Shown piece after piece: positions 9,012 to 18,688 of a DNA stretch of 64,000 bases; the stretch's first letter is position 1; each line of letters starts with the position of its first letter. The translations under genes were made by a program, and so were the position numbers. Origin of the DNA: Thalassoglobus sp. JC818. Its GTDB lineage: Bacteria; Planctomycetota; Planctomycetia; Planctomycetales; Planctomycetaceae. Where the stretch lies: assembly GCF_040717535.1 (NCBI RefSeq), contig NZ_JBFEFI010000004.1, positions 434,001-498,000 on the forward strand. Direction: 5' to 3'. The notes below the pieces were generated by a model. The model was not told the origin of the DNA. It was given only the letters and a program-made list of their open reading frames with translations, and made no database searches.

Positions 9012-10508
9012 GTGAGAACGTCTTTCACAGTCTTGTTGATCAGTCTTTGCGTTGGCTGCGGTGAACAACCGAAGTTCGTGCACCGTACTGAGTTTGAAGA
9101 CCTGGCTCCCTACGCTCAGGACTATGTCAATCAAGTTCTCCAATCACATTTCGGAGAACCGACGGACATGGTTGTCTGGGACCGTCTTCCACTCAAGGAA
9201 CACACTGCCACAGCCACGGTTGTTATCGACGACATCCCTTCTGACGAAGCCGTCAAAGAAGAAGAGGAAGCTGCCGGAACACCCGAGACTTCAATCACTG
9301 GTCCGGTCTCAATCCGTCAGCTCTCACTCGATCTGAAGAGCCAGAACCGAGACATCGCTGAAGGGACAGAACTGCTGTGGCTGAATGGTCCACTCGAAGG
9401 TTCTCCCAGCAGCTGGGTCACCGAGTGGGACGCCGAAACACAAACAGTTCGGTTGGAAACCCCACTGCATGACGCTCCTAACAACGGTGACCAGGTCTTC
9501 CTCGGCCCAGGCGAGGTTCTTGTTCAGGGACGTCTGCTATATGCAGAACACTGCCAACACTGTCATGGTGTGACTGGCGATGGAAACGGTTCAACTGCAC
9601 CGTATCTCAATCCAAAACCGAGAGACTACCGTCTCGGCGTCTTCAAATTCACGACGACCAAAAGAGAAAACCGGGCTGCCCGTGAAGACTTGAGTCGCGT
9701 GATTGAGGACGGAATTCCTGGCACCTACATGCCATCGTTCAAATTGCTGACTCAAGAGGAAATGACTTCGATCGTCGAATACGTCCTCTGGTTATCAATG
9801 CGTGGAGAACTTGAGTATCAGTTGATCTCACTCATCGCCGATGAAGGATACTCCATCAAAGCGATCCGAGAACGTGTGGCCGACGGTGAGACCTACCAGT
9901 CGATTCGCGAAGAATTCATTGAGCGTGTCGACAACCCCGACGAGTTCAACTACGAGGTCGATTCGATCGTGGGTCGAATCGTGAACGACTGGGAATCGAG
10001 CCAGACCGAAGAAGCCTTGATTCATCCGATCTCGCCACGTGTCCCATACACGCCGGAATCGATCGCCCGAGGGCGTGAGCTTTACCTCAACGAGAGTTTG
10101 AAGTGTGCTCAATGTCACGGCGAAGCAGGCTACGGAAACGGATCGCAAATCTATGCGGTCGCCAAAATGAAAAATGGCGATGACTATCCTGTCCCTGGCC
10201 TTCATGATGACTGGGGCAACTTGATCAAGCCGCGAAACCTCCACACCGGGATTTACCGAGGAGGTCGTCGCCCGATCGATTTGTACTCCCGGATTTATGC
10301 TGGCATCAAAGGGACTCCAATGCCTCCCTTTGCAACCTTGGTACGACGCTCCGATCCGGATGATCCTTCCTCTCCTTTGACGGATGAAGACATCTGGGAT
10401 CTGGTCAACTACATCTACAGCATTCCTTTGGATGGGTACCTACCCGGTCAAGATCCAGGAGCATCAGCTTCTGAATCAGAAGGCGTAGCTGTTCATTCGT
10501 TCGAATAA
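9012..10508 (+). CDS. Dihaem cytochrome c lipoprotein
   Basis: A GTG start gives a short signal peptide with lipid-attachment cysteine at C16 (CVGCGEQ). Two cytochrome c domains are visible, with CQHCHG (about residue 181) and CAQCHG (about 365). Each is followed by a Met-containing segment that could give the sixth ligand (GTYMPSF and GTPMPPF). The N-terminal 170 residues have no motif I recognise. It lies between the copper lipoproteins and oxidase subunit II. Subunit II here has no fused cytochrome domain, so this protein is a good candidate for the immediate electron donor to CuA. That link is inferred from gene order. Confidence 0.9.
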   Translation: MRTSFTVLLISLCVGCGEQPKFVHRTEFEDLAPYAQDYVNQVLQSHFGEPTDMVVWDRLPLKEHTATATVVIDDIPSDEAVKEEEEAAGTPETSITGPVSIRQLSLDLKSQNRDIAEGTELLWLNGPLEGSPSSWVTEWDAETQTVRLETPLHDAPNNGDQVFLGPGEVLVQGRLLYAEHCQHCHGVTGDGNGSTAPYLNPKPRDYRLGVFKFTTTKRENRAAREDLSRVIEDGIPGTYMPSFKLLTQEEMTSIVEYVLWLSMRGELEYQLISLIADEGYSIKAIRERVADGETYQSIREEFIERVDNPDEFNYEVDSIVGRIVNDWESSQTEEALIHPISPRVPYTPESIARGRELYLNESLKCAQCHGEAGYGNGSQIYAVAKMKNGDDYPVPGLHDDWGNLIKPRNLHTGIYRGGRRPIDLYSRIYAGIKGTPMPPFATLVRRSDPDDPSSPLTDEDIWDLVNYIYSIPLDGYLPGQDPGASASESEGVAVHSFE

Positions 10509-10541
10509 GAGTTTGCTTACAATCTTGCAGAGGCTCTTGCC

Positions 10542-11420
10542 GTGAAGTGGTTTTGGTGTTGTTTCTTTACATTCTGGCCAATTTTGGCCGTCATCGTTTG
10601 TCTGGCATCCCCCAGCTTGGGATGGTGGTTCCCGGGAGAGTCTGCATCTCCACTGGGTGAACGAATTGACGACTTGTTCTACATGATTCTGATCATCTCC
10701 ACGATCACCTTCATCGGAACACAAGCTGGGTTGGCATACGTGCTCTTTCGGGGTGCGGCTGACACCGACAAAGATGCTTCCCACAAAGCTTGGTTTTCAC
10801 ACGGAAGCCACGAGTTGGAAGTGATCTGGAGTGTTGTGCCGGCCTTCATCCTGCTCTTCATCGCTCTGTACCAGATGGACGTCTGGGCTGAGTATCGTGT
10901 GAAAGACGCATTCCCACAGCAAAAGATGCAATCGGTTCTCGATCGTCTTGGTCAGGAACGAGAAGCGGATTCGAGTCTCGCACTCGCTGAAGTCACCGCA
11001 CGACAGTTTGAGTGGCGGATTCGCTACCCAGGATTCGATCCTGAAACTGGTGACTTGCTTCCGCTGATGCCGGAACCACAAGCGACAGATCTTTATGCTG
11101 TCAACGATCTTCACTTGCCCTCAAGTTCGCCTGTGATGATCAACTTGAAAACGATGGATGTCCAGCACTCCTTCTTCCTTCCCGAACTTCGCATCAAGCA
11201 AGATGCCGTCCCGGGATTGATCATTCCGATTTGGTTGGAAGCGAAGGAACAGCGGACTTACCAGTTGTTGTGTGCCGAGCTTTGTGGCTGGGGTCACTAC
11301 AAGATGAAGGCACGATTTGTCGCTGAATCTGAAGAAAACTTTCTCAACTACCTCCGCAGACTCCATGAGGAGCAGAATTACGACCGGGTTGAGAAGACAG
11401 ACGACGGCGCTGCTGAATAA
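10542..11420 (+). CDS. coxB: Cytochrome c oxidase subunit II
   Basis: This subunit receives electrons from cytochrome c or a copper protein at its binuclear CuA centre and passes them to subunit I. After an N-terminal hydrophobic signal/anchor there are two helices (about residues 47-70 and 89-115). The C-terminal cupredoxin domain holds the full CuA ligand set: His in DVQHSFFLPELR and CAELCGWGHYKM (Cys, Glu, Cys, His, Met). At 292 residues it lacks the C-terminal haem c domain found in caa3-type enzymes. It uses a GTG start preceded by AGAGG. Subunit I follows after 46 bases. The symbol follows general usage. Confidence 0.97.
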   Translation: MKWFWCCFFTFWPILAVIVCLASPSLGWWFPGESASPLGERIDDLFYMILIISTITFIGTQAGLAYVLFRGAADTDKDASHKAWFSHGSHELEVIWSVVPAFILLFIALYQMDVWAEYRVKDAFPQQKMQSVLDRLGQEREADSSLALAEVTARQFEWRIRYPGFDPETGDLLPLMPEPQATDLYAVNDLHLPSSSPVMINLKTMDVQHSFFLPELRIKQDAVPGLIIPIWLEAKEQRTYQLLCAELCGWGHYKMKARFVAESEENFLNYLRRLHEEQNYDRVEKTDDGAAE

Positions 11421-11466
11421 CGGATTTTTCTCGAGTTTACTTAGAGATTAGTATTGGAGTGATGCG

Positions 11467-13302
11467 ATGAGTTCTATCGCAGCCACAGCTGGTTCTTCCG
11501 ATCATGGTCATTCCGCCCATGGTGAAGACCGTCTTGCGCTTTTGAAAGCAGTGCCATTCTGGTCGACTGATCACAAAGTGATCGGCATCCAGTTCTTGTT
11601 GACCACCATTCTGATGTTGATGGTCGGTGGAGCTTTGGCACTGGGAGTTCGATGGCAACTCTCGTTTCCTTGGGAAAACATGCCGATCCTGGGTGCTTTG
11701 TTCGCCGATGCTGGTGGACAGGTTTCTCCAGAGTTCTACACCATGCTCTTCACGATGCATGCGACTGTGATGATTTTCCTTGTGATCATCCCCGTCCTCG
11801 CTGGAGCGTTTGGAAACTTTCTGATCCCGCTCATGATCGGTGCTGACGATATGGCATTCCCACTGTTGAATGCCCTCAGCTACTGGTTCATGTGGCCAGC
11901 GATCTTCTGCTTTGGAGCGAGTTTCGTTTTCAACGAAGGCTTTGGACCAAATGCCGGACCTGCTGCGGGTTGGACTTCTTACCCAGCACTTTCTGCGATT
12001 GCTGACGCTGCTCCTGGTTCAGGCTGGGCACAATTCTGGTGGTTGCTCGGTGTGACCTTCGTCGGGGTTTCCTCGATGATGGGATCGGTCAACTACATGA
12101 CCACGATCATCAATATGCGAGCTCCCGGACTGACATTGTTCCGGATGCCTCTGACGATCTGGGGAATGTTCATCACTGCAATTTTGCAGGCGTTTGCTCT
12201 TCCCGTTTTGACAGCTGCTGGCTTCATGCTGATGGCTGACCGTGCGATGGGAACCTGCTTCTTCGTCCCTTCAGGTCTGGTCGTCAACAATGCCGCCCCG
12301 ACTGTTGGTGGTGGTCAAACTCTACTGTGGCAGCACCTGTTCTGGTTCTACTCACACCCTGCTGTGTACATCATGGTTTTGCCTGCGATGGGTATGGTTT
12401 CGGACATGCTCTCGTGCATGAGCCGTAAACCGATCTTCGGTTACAAGCCGATGGTTTACTCGCTGGCGGCGATTGCTGGACTGGGCTTCATCGTTTGGGG
12501 CCACCACATGTTTATCTCCGGGATGAATCCTGCACTCGGAATGACGTTCATGGTTTCGACAATCATGATCGCCCTGCCCTCAGCCGTGAAAGTCTTCAAC
12601 TGGATTGGAACAATCTGGGGCGGACGGCCGGTGTTTAACGTGGTCTTTCTGAACTGCGTCGCATTCATCAGCATGTTCATCGTTGGTGGACTGTCCGGAA
12701 TCTTCATGGCAGCTGTTCCGGTCGACATTTACATCCACGACACGTACTTCATTGTCGCCCACTTCCACTATGTGCTCTTCGGAGCAACGCTCTTCGGAGT
12801 CTTCGGAGCGATTCAGTTCTGGTATCCGAAGATGTTCGGACGGTACATGAGCGAAGGCTGGGGCAAACTCCACTTCTTCCTGACGTTCGCTGGCTTCAAC
12901 GGAACCTTCTTCCCAATGCACATGTTGGGTGTCGCAGGGATGCCACGTCGTTACGCGGACCCTTACTTGTACCCATATCTTGAACACCTGTTGCCGCTTA
13001 ACCAGTTCATGACGATGAGTGCTTGTGTGATGGGCTTCGCTCAGTTCATTCTCATTGGGAATATCATCCTGAGCTGGTTCTTCGGCAAGAAGGCTGGACG
13101 GAACCCATGGAATGCGAATGGCCTCGAATGGGCGACTCCATCGCCTCCCGGCCACGGAAACTTTGATGTTCCACCGATCGTGTATCGCGGCCCTTACGAG
13201 TACTCGCACCCGGATCGTGATTCCGACTTCTGGCCACAAACAGAACCGCCAGCAGCTCCGAAACCTGCTCCCCAACCAGACCCAGAGCCAGCACCGGCTT
13301 AG
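11467..13302 (+). CDS. coxA: Cytochrome c oxidase subunit I (haem-copper oxidase, A2 type)
   Basis: This is the catalytic subunit that reduces oxygen and pumps protons. The helix-VI motif reads FYSHPAVY: the Tyr-Ser pair replaces the Glu of A1 enzymes, placing it in family A2, and the His-Tyr needed for the cross-linked CuB ligand is present. The other CuB histidines are in WGHHMF. D-pathway residues appear in GNFLIP and GADDMAFP, and the K-pathway Lys in SAVKVFNW. The haem a3/a ligand region is HDTYFIVAHFHYV. Length (611) is normal, with a Pro-rich C-terminal tail. The GTG-rich leader has GGAG seven bases before ATG. The start is well supported. Confidence 0.98.
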   Translation: MSSIAATAGSSDHGHSAHGEDRLALLKAVPFWSTDHKVIGIQFLLTTILMLMVGGALALGVRWQLSFPWENMPILGALFADAGGQVSPEFYTMLFTMHATVMIFLVIIPVLAGAFGNFLIPLMIGADDMAFPLLNALSYWFMWPAIFCFGASFVFNEGFGPNAGPAAGWTSYPALSAIADAAPGSGWAQFWWLLGVTFVGVSSMMGSVNYMTTIINMRAPGLTLFRMPLTIWGMFITAILQAFALPVLTAAGFMLMADRAMGTCFFVPSGLVVNNAAPTVGGGQTLLWQHLFWFYSHPAVYIMVLPAMGMVSDMLSCMSRKPIFGYKPMVYSLAAIAGLGFIVWGHHMFISGMNPALGMTFMVSTIMIALPSAVKVFNWIGTIWGGRPVFNVVFLNCVAFISMFIVGGLSGIFMAAVPVDIYIHDTYFIVAHFHYVLFGATLFGVFGAIQFWYPKMFGRYMSEGWGKLHFFLTFAGFNGTFFPMHMLGVAGMPRRYADPYLYPYLEHLLPLNQFMTMSACVMGFAQFILIGNIILSWFFGKKAGRNPWNANGLEWATPSPPGHGNFDVPPIVYRGPYEYSHPDRDSDFWPQTEPPAAPKPAPQPDPEPAPA

Positions 13303-13424
13303 TCGAATTACCAGCCCAACTCGCTGAATAAGATCGGCTCAACAATTCCCGGTCGACTTCGAGTTGGCTCAGCTTCATTCATCACCCACTGATCTTAAAG
13401 CATTACGAACTCAAAACTGTCTTC

Positions 13425-14399
13425 ATGGCTGAATCGTCCGCGTCAACCCGATTTCATCGCTTCGCGATCTCCACGCTGTGCGTGGCGATGGTGACGCTGG
13501 TGTTTGGCGCTTTAACCACGTCCAAGAATGCAGGCATGGCGTTTCGAGACTGGCCAACTTCAGATGGTCAGGCGATGCTCACCTATCCGTGGTTGTCGGA
13601 CTTCGCCCGCAATTGGGACAAGTTCCTCGAACATGGACATCGACTCGCTGGAATGTTGATCGGTGTCTGGTCCATTGCATTGGTCAGTGCAGCCTACTCA
13701 TTCAATCAAAGTCGACCTGTCAAGATGTTGTCAGTGGCGATTCTCATCGGCGTCATTTGTCAAGGATTGCTCGGCGGATTTCGCGTCCAGCTTGACGAAC
13801 GTGGGTTGGCAATGCTTCACGGCTCCTTTGCTGCGATTGTTTTTTCGCTCATGGGAGCAGCGATCGTGATCACCAGTCCCGGCTGGAATTCACCCGAGAC
13901 TGAAACATCAAGCGGTCAAATGCGAATGATGAAAATCCTCGCGATCGCAATCGTCATCATTCTTGCGTTGCAATATCTGCTGGGAGGACTCATTCGCCAT
14001 CGCGGAACGGGTCTTCACGAGCACCTTGGCCTTGGGATTCTGTCCCTGGCGTTGATCTTCTTCAATTTCATCAATTGCGGAGGATCATCGAGCCGGTGGC
14101 TCCGCCGATCCGCAATGATTCTGGCACTTATCGCGTTCGGTCAGGTTGTGCTTGGTGCCGGCGCCTGGATCTTTCGATTTGGGTTTGCCCCGATGGGATA
14201 CGTTGCCGTTTCCGATTCGATTCAACAGGTCACGCTACGAACCGTTCATACAGTTTGGGGTATCGTGACATTTCAATATGCGATTGTTCACCTGCTGCGT
14301 GTCCTTCGCGTTGATCATCTTTCGATCTTTGACCGAGAAGAACCTGTCGTGCTTCGTCGTCAGGATCAACAACTCGTGACAGAGGGAGGTCCTAAATGA
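13425..14399 (+). CDS. ctaA: Haem A synthase (COX15/CtaA)
   Basis: The enzyme oxidises the C8 methyl of haem O to a formyl group, making haem A for the oxidase encoded just upstream. The eight-helix protein shows the conserved haem-ligand histidines in EHGHRLAG, LHGSFAA, GLHEHLG and RTVHTVWG. The first outer loop lacks the Cys pair seen in Bacillus CtaA, so it resembles the COX15-like class. Its TGA overlaps the ATG of ctaB (ATGA), so the two haem-modifying steps are translationally coupled, with synthase before farnesyltransferase. Confidence 0.93.
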   Translation: MAESSASTRFHRFAISTLCVAMVTLVFGALTTSKNAGMAFRDWPTSDGQAMLTYPWLSDFARNWDKFLEHGHRLAGMLIGVWSIALVSAAYSFNQSRPVKMLSVAILIGVICQGLLGGFRVQLDERGLAMLHGSFAAIVFSLMGAAIVITSPGWNSPETETSSGQMRMMKILAIAIVIILALQYLLGGLIRHRGTGLHEHLGLGILSLALIFFNFINCGGSSSRWLRRSAMILALIAFGQVVLGAGAWIFRFGFAPMGYVAVSDSIQQVTLRTVHTVWGIVTFQYAIVHLLRVLRVDHLSIFDREEPVVLRRQDQQLVTEGGPK

Positions 14400-15349
14400 G
14401 CACTTCTGTCGCGAATCCCGTTGCTCCTTCAAAAGTTTCACAGTCCGCTGCCGACTTGGAACACGTGGACGTTCAATTCTCCCTGAGTAAACTCTGGGCC
14501 AACTATCGCGATCTGGCCAAGCCCAAAATCGCCTTGATGGTTTTGTTCTCCATGGGAGTCGGCTACCTGCTCGGCTCTGCCGGAGAATGGACGCTTTGGC
14601 CACTTTTAAATGCCAGCGTTGGTGTTTTTCTGGCCGTCGTCGCGTCGAGTTGTTTCAATCAAGCGATTGAAGCCACAACCGATTCCCGAATGGCTCGAAC
14701 GAGAAACCGTCCGATCCCATCCGGAAAGGTCACCGTCCAACAGGTCTACTTGATCGCAAGTGTCTGTTCGGTTGTCTCCTTCTTGTATCTCGCACTCACG
14801 GTCAACATGTTGACTGCGGTTCTCACCCTGGGAACAACGGTTCTCTATGCAGCTCTTTATACACCGCTGAAACGCTACTCGGTTTTGTGCACAGCAGTTG
14901 GTGCCATTCCCGGAGCTGCTCCGCCAGTGTTGGGCTGGGTGGCAGCAGGCGGGCAACTGAACATGGTTGCGTTTTCGCTGTTTGCAATTCTGTTTGTCTG
15001 GCAGTTCCCGCACTTTCTGGCGATTGCTTGGATGTATCGCGATGAATACCTGCGTGCTGGCCTCAAAATGGTTCCGGGCTCAGGTCGGGAACACATGGTC
15101 GGACGCGTCGCGTTCGCGTATTCACTGGTTTTAATTCCAATCAGTCTTCTTCCACACCATTACGGGTTGGCGGGAGACTTCTATGCGGCGGTCGCTCTGG
15201 TTCTGGGATTCATTTATGCAGGTTCTTCACTGAAGTTTGCAATGGATGAGTCACGGCAGCAGGCACGTCGTGTTCTGTTTGCATCGCTGTTCTATCTTCC
15301 GGGAGTATTGCTGGCCCTGGCCTTCGATCACCTCCGGCTGTTGAGTTAG
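14396..15349 (+). CDS. ctaB: Protohaem IX farnesyltransferase (haem O synthase)
   Basis: This UbiA-family membrane enzyme adds a farnesyl group to haem B, giving haem O, the substrate of CtaA. The prenyl-diphosphate/Mg motif is visible as NQAIEATTDSRMARTRNRP. The N-terminal 30 residues are hydrophilic, then about eight to nine helices follow. Length (317) is usual. It overlaps ctaA by four bases and lies 55 bases before subunit III. Confidence 0.96.
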   Translation: MSTSVANPVAPSKVSQSAADLEHVDVQFSLSKLWANYRDLAKPKIALMVLFSMGVGYLLGSAGEWTLWPLLNASVGVFLAVVASSCFNQAIEATTDSRMARTRNRPIPSGKVTVQQVYLIASVCSVVSFLYLALTVNMLTAVLTLGTTVLYAALYTPLKRYSVLCTAVGAIPGAAPPVLGWVAAGGQLNMVAFSLFAILFVWQFPHFLAIAWMYRDEYLRAGLKMVPGSGREHMVGRVAFAYSLVLIPISLLPHHYGLAGDFYAAVALVLGFIYAGSSLKFAMDESRQQARRVLFASLFYLPGVLLALAFDHLRLLS

Positions 15350-15404
15350 TACGAGTTGTCTGAAATTGATGCGGACTTGAGTTCCGCGATTGAGGTAATG
15401 ATTC

Positions 15405-16364
15405 ATGTCTCACGAACATCATCCACCTGCCCTCAAAATGGGATTGCCAATTCCCAATTCCAAGCTTGGTATGTGGCTGTTCCTCGGCACAGAGATCATG
15501 TTCTTCACCGCATTCATTGGTACATACATCGTTTTGTACTTTGGATCGGTGGACGCGAACGGTCGTAGCGCGTGGCCTACAGACACTCACGTCACCCACA
15601 TCAACATTCTCGCTGGTGGACTGAACACGTTCATTCTGATCGTCTCCAGCTACTTCGTGGTTGTCGCACACGAAGCGATGACGCTCAAAGACTTTGTGAA
15701 AGCCCGCAAGTTCCTGTGGATGACGTTCGCACTCGCGTGCGTGTTCCTGGGAATTAAGTCTTATGAGTACTACGGGAAAATCCATTACGACATTCTCCCT
15801 GGTCACATTCCGGAAACGGCAGAGCAGTCGGTTCAAAAGTTTCAGAACAATCTGAGCGACACACTCGACCGAAAATTGAATGATCTGATCCCCGGCGATG
15901 TTCCTCTGCACATCAAGCAACTCGAAGTTCCAACTGCGATCCAAGACGCAGAAGGGGAACGACTGATTCAACTGAAAGCTTACTCAGCCCTGCATTCAGA
16001 GTTCCTGCAGATTCGCGAAGCAATTTCGGCAGACAAGCTGTCGATGGAGCAAGCGAAAACGAAGCTCAAAGAATTGCAAGAGGATGAAACCTACGGACAT
16101 ATCGTCTCCGGACTTCGTGTTTACGAACCGATTGTCTACGGGAATCTTTTCTCGTCGACTTACTTCCTGATGACAGGTTTTCACGCGATCCACGTCATCG
16201 TTGGAATGATGCTGTTCGGAGCGGCTCTTGCGGTCGGGACCAAGCTGGACGAAAAGTGGACCGACTGGGTGGAGAACAGTGGACTGTATTGGCACTTTGT
16301 GGACCTGGTCTGGATCTTTTTGTTCCCGCTGCTTTACATCATTCCCGGAAACATTGGCCAGTAA
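15405..16364 (+). CDS. coxC: Cytochrome c oxidase subunit III with a ~110-residue soluble insertion
   Basis: Subunit III surrounds and stabilises subunit I. Family signatures are [15 protein letters not shown] in helix 1 and [11 protein letters not shown] near the C-terminal helices. The normal short loop after [10 protein letters not shown] is replaced by a hydrophilic, helix-prone insertion (about residues 131-243) ending in [16 protein letters not shown]. Total length is 319 against about 190-270 for most bacterial proteins. The insertion is on the outer side by normal topology, where it could contact the multihaem cytochrome or the lipoproteins. That contact is a guess; the insertion itself is seen directly. 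Confidence 0.94.
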   Translation: MSHEHHPPALKMGLPIPNSKLGMWLFLGTEIMFFTAFIGTYIVLYFGSVDANGRSAWPTDTHVTHINILAGGLNTFILIVSSYFVVVAHEAMTLKDFVKARKFLWMTFALACVFLGIKSYEYYGKIHYDILPGHIPETAEQSVQKFQNNLSDTLDRKLNDLIPGDVPLHIKQLEVPTAIQDAEGERLIQLKAYSALHSEFLQIREAISADKLSMEQAKTKLKELQEDETYGHIVSGLRVYEPIVYGNLFSSTYFLMTGFHAIHVIVGMMLFGAALAVGTKLDEKWTDWVENSGLYWHFVDLVWIFLFPLLYIIPGNIGQ

Positions 16365-16382
16365 CAACTTGAAAGCGGTCTG

Positions 16383-16799
16383 ATGGATCACGCTCACGAC
16401 GATTCCCACCCACACGTTAATTACTTCGGCGTCTTTCTCGCTCTGTGTGTCTGCACAGCGATTTCAGTCGCTTTCGACCTGATCGAGATCTCACCAATCC
16501 TGTTGGTGGTGCTCGTGCTGGCGATTGCGTTGGCCAAAGCGCTGTTTGTGATGACTTACTTCATGCACCTCAAATTTGAGGGGCGATGGAAGTTTGTGGT
16601 TCTGGCCCCCACAGCCGTTCTCGCGGTTGGTCTCATGATCGCGCTCGCTCCTGACATGGCGATGCATTACTACACAACAGACACACCTCAATCCAAAATG
16701 GTTGTCGTCACTCACGGCGGAGACGGACATCACTCTGAAGATGGCGAGGAAGGCCATCACGACGAGGAAGATCACGGAAGTCATTCGAGCGACCACTAA
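16383..16799 (+). CDS. Cytochrome c oxidase subunit IV (prokaryotic) with His-rich tail
   Basis: This small protein has three helices (about residues 15-35, 38-60 and 72-92) with the YFMHLKFEGRWK loop typical of bacterial COX4/CtaF-like subunits. The last 30 residues are rich in His, Asp and Glu (for example GHHDEEDHGSHSSDH), unusual for the family and likely to bind copper or another metal. It starts 18 bases after subunit III, ending the oxidase structural genes. The metal role of the tail is inferred. Confidence 0.85.
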   Translation: MDHAHDDSHPHVNYFGVFLALCVCTAISVAFDLIEISPILLVVLVLAIALAKALFVMTYFMHLKFEGRWKFVVLAPTAVLAVGLMIALAPDMAMHYYTTDTPQSKMVVVTHGGDGHHSEDGEEGHHDEEDHGSHSSDH

Positions 16800-16907
16800 G
16801 GACCGTCGAGAGATTGTCCTGTCGAGTTTGCTAAAGCTCCTCTCGAACTGACCCGCTTTCGGCCCTTTGCCTGCATCTGATCTGGCAAAGCCTTCAGAGG
16901 AGTGATG

Positions 16908-17840
16908 ATGTCGATTGTCCACGTTGAACAGTTGGAGCATTCCTACGGCGATCGTCATGCGCTTGCGGGCGTCAGTTTTGACGTCGAACAAGGGGAAGTC
17001 TTCGGCCTCCTCGGCCCAAACGGAAGCGGCAAATCGACACTCTTTCGTGTCCTCTCCACGCTTCTCCCCCGGCAAAAGGGGATCGCAACGGTCAACGGGT
17101 TTGACGTTTCAGAACAGTCTGATGACGTCCGTCGCTCGATCGGAGTGACATTCCAATCGCCGAGTCTCGATCTCAAATTGACGGTCGGCGAGAACCTAAA
17201 ACATCACGGCAAGCTATACGGGCTGAGCGGCAATCTTCTCAACGAGAGGTGTCGCGAAGTCATGTCTCGTTTGGGTGTCGCTGACCGCGAACGCGACTAC
17301 GCAGAAACGCTCTCTGGCGGACTCAAACGACGCGTCGAAATTGCAAAAACGCTGCTTCACTCTCCCAGAGTTCTACTGCTCGACGAACCGAGTACCGGGC
17401 TGGATCCCGGTGCTCGACACGATCTCTGGGCGACCCTCTTCGATTTGCGAGAGGAAATGAACGTCACAATTCTCGTGACGACTCATCTCATGGAAGAGGC
17501 AGACCGCTGTGACCGACTGGGAATCATCGACCTCGGAGAGATGATCGCTCTCGGAACGCCGAATGAACTTCGATCGAAAGTTGGCGGCGACTCGGTCACG
17601 ATCCAGGGAGACAAGATCGAGTCGCTGGCGGATGAGCTTCGGGAAAAGTTCGCGTGCGAGGTTCAGGTTCTCAATGAGGGACTTCGGATTGAGCATGAAA
17701 ATGGCCACGAACTTCTGGCACAGATTGCGATCGAATACCCGGGCAGATTTCGTTCGCTCACGCTTGGAAAACCGTCCCTGGAGGATGTTTTCGTCAAGCT
17801 GACAGGACGCGGACTGGTCGAAGCGGGAGAGGTTTCATGA
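16908..17840 (+). CDS. ABC transporter ATP-binding protein (DrrA/CcmA-like)
   Basis: The ATPase of an ABC-2 type exporter. Walker A is GPNGSGKST, the signature is LSGGLKRR, Walker B is VLLLDEPSTGLD and the switch His is in VTTHLMEE. The C-terminal 80 residues form the usual DrrA-type extension. I chose the third of three stacked start codons (GTG at 16902, ATG at 16905 and 16908) because AGAGGAG ends five bases before it; the others change only two residues. Four-base overlap with the permease gene shows they form one unit. Placed between oxidase subunits and the copper chaperone, the exporter may help oxidase assembly. The substrate is unknown. Confidence 0.93.
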   Translation: MSIVHVEQLEHSYGDRHALAGVSFDVEQGEVFGLLGPNGSGKSTLFRVLSTLLPRQKGIATVNGFDVSEQSDDVRRSIGVTFQSPSLDLKLTVGENLKHHGKLYGLSGNLLNERCREVMSRLGVADRERDYAETLSGGLKRRVEIAKTLLHSPRVLLLDEPSTGLDPGARHDLWATLFDLREEMNVTILVTTHLMEEADRCDRLGIIDLGEMIALGTPNELRSKVGGDSVTIQGDKIESLADELREKFACEVQVLNEGLRIEHENGHELLAQIAIEYPGRFRSLTLGKPSLEDVFVKLTGRGLVEAGEVS

Positions 17841-18688
17841 GTTCCGATCAGAACTCGAATGAGGTACCACAATCATCTTTCTGGCTGGCGAGCTGGACAC
17901 TTGCCGTTCGAGAAGTCATTCGCTTCGTTCGCCAGCGGTCACGATTGATCGGTGCGATCGGACAACCGATTGTGTTCTGGATTCTGTTTGGAGCTGGGCT
18001 TCACGGAGCGTTTCAGCTTCCGGGAGTTGAGGACACGCAGAGCATTTCCTTTCAGGAATACTTCCTGCCGGGAATCGCGGTGTTGATTGTCCTGTTCACG
18101 TCGATCTTTTCATCAATCTCCGTGATTCAGGATCGCAACGAAGGATTTCTTCAGGGGGTCCTTGTCGCGCCGGTCCCGCGTTCTGCAATCGTTATGGGAA
18201 AAGTGCTAGGCGGGTCTATCCTAGCCATGATCCAGGCAGCTCTGTTCCTCGTTATCGCGCCGCTGCTTCACTGGATCGGTCTGGCACCCGCGATGAACCT
18301 GGCTTCGTCAATTTCCGGAATGGTCGGAGCCACCTTGTTTTTGGCACTGATCGCCATAGGATTGACTGGTTTGGGTTACTTGTTTGCCTGGAAGATCAAC
18401 TCAGTCCAAGGTTATCACGGCGTCATGAGTTTGGTTCTTCTGCCGATGTGGCTTTTGTCCGGTGCGTTTTTTCCGGGGACCGGGAGCGTCTGGATGAGTT
18501 GGCTGATCCGCCTCAATCCACTGACCTACGGAGTGGCAGGTTTGAGACGCTGCCTTGTCACCGACCCAGCAGTGCTTCAAGTGCTCCCACCGTTTTGGGT
18601 CTGCCTCAGCGTGACCCTGTTGTTTGCAGCGATCTGTTTGTCTGTGGACGTTTTCATTACCCGACGTGATCCCGCAGTTGCATCATGA
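17837..18688 (+). CDS. ABC-2 type transporter permease
   Basis: A six-helix permease of the ABC-2 family, partner of the ATPase encoded immediately upstream (ATGA overlap). The LLPMWLLSGAFFP motif before the last loop is typical of DrrB-like proteins, and so is the amphipathic N-terminal segment (EVIRFVRQRSRLIG). Its stop again overlaps the next start by four bases (ATGA), linking it in translation to the SCO-DUF420 gene. That coupling is the best sign that the exporter works with oxidase assembly. Substrate not predictable. Confidence 0.9.
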   Translation: MSSDQNSNEVPQSSFWLASWTLAVREVIRFVRQRSRLIGAIGQPIVFWILFGAGLHGAFQLPGVEDTQSISFQEYFLPGIAVLIVLFTSIFSSISVIQDRNEGFLQGVLVAPVPRSAIVMGKVLGGSILAMIQAALFLVIAPLLHWIGLAPAMNLASSISGMVGATLFLALIAIGLTGLGYLFAWKINSVQGYHGVMSLVLLPMWLLSGAFFPGTGSVWMSWLIRLNPLTYGVAGLRRCLVTDPAVLQVLPPFWVCLSVTLLFAAICLSVDVFITRRDPAVAS

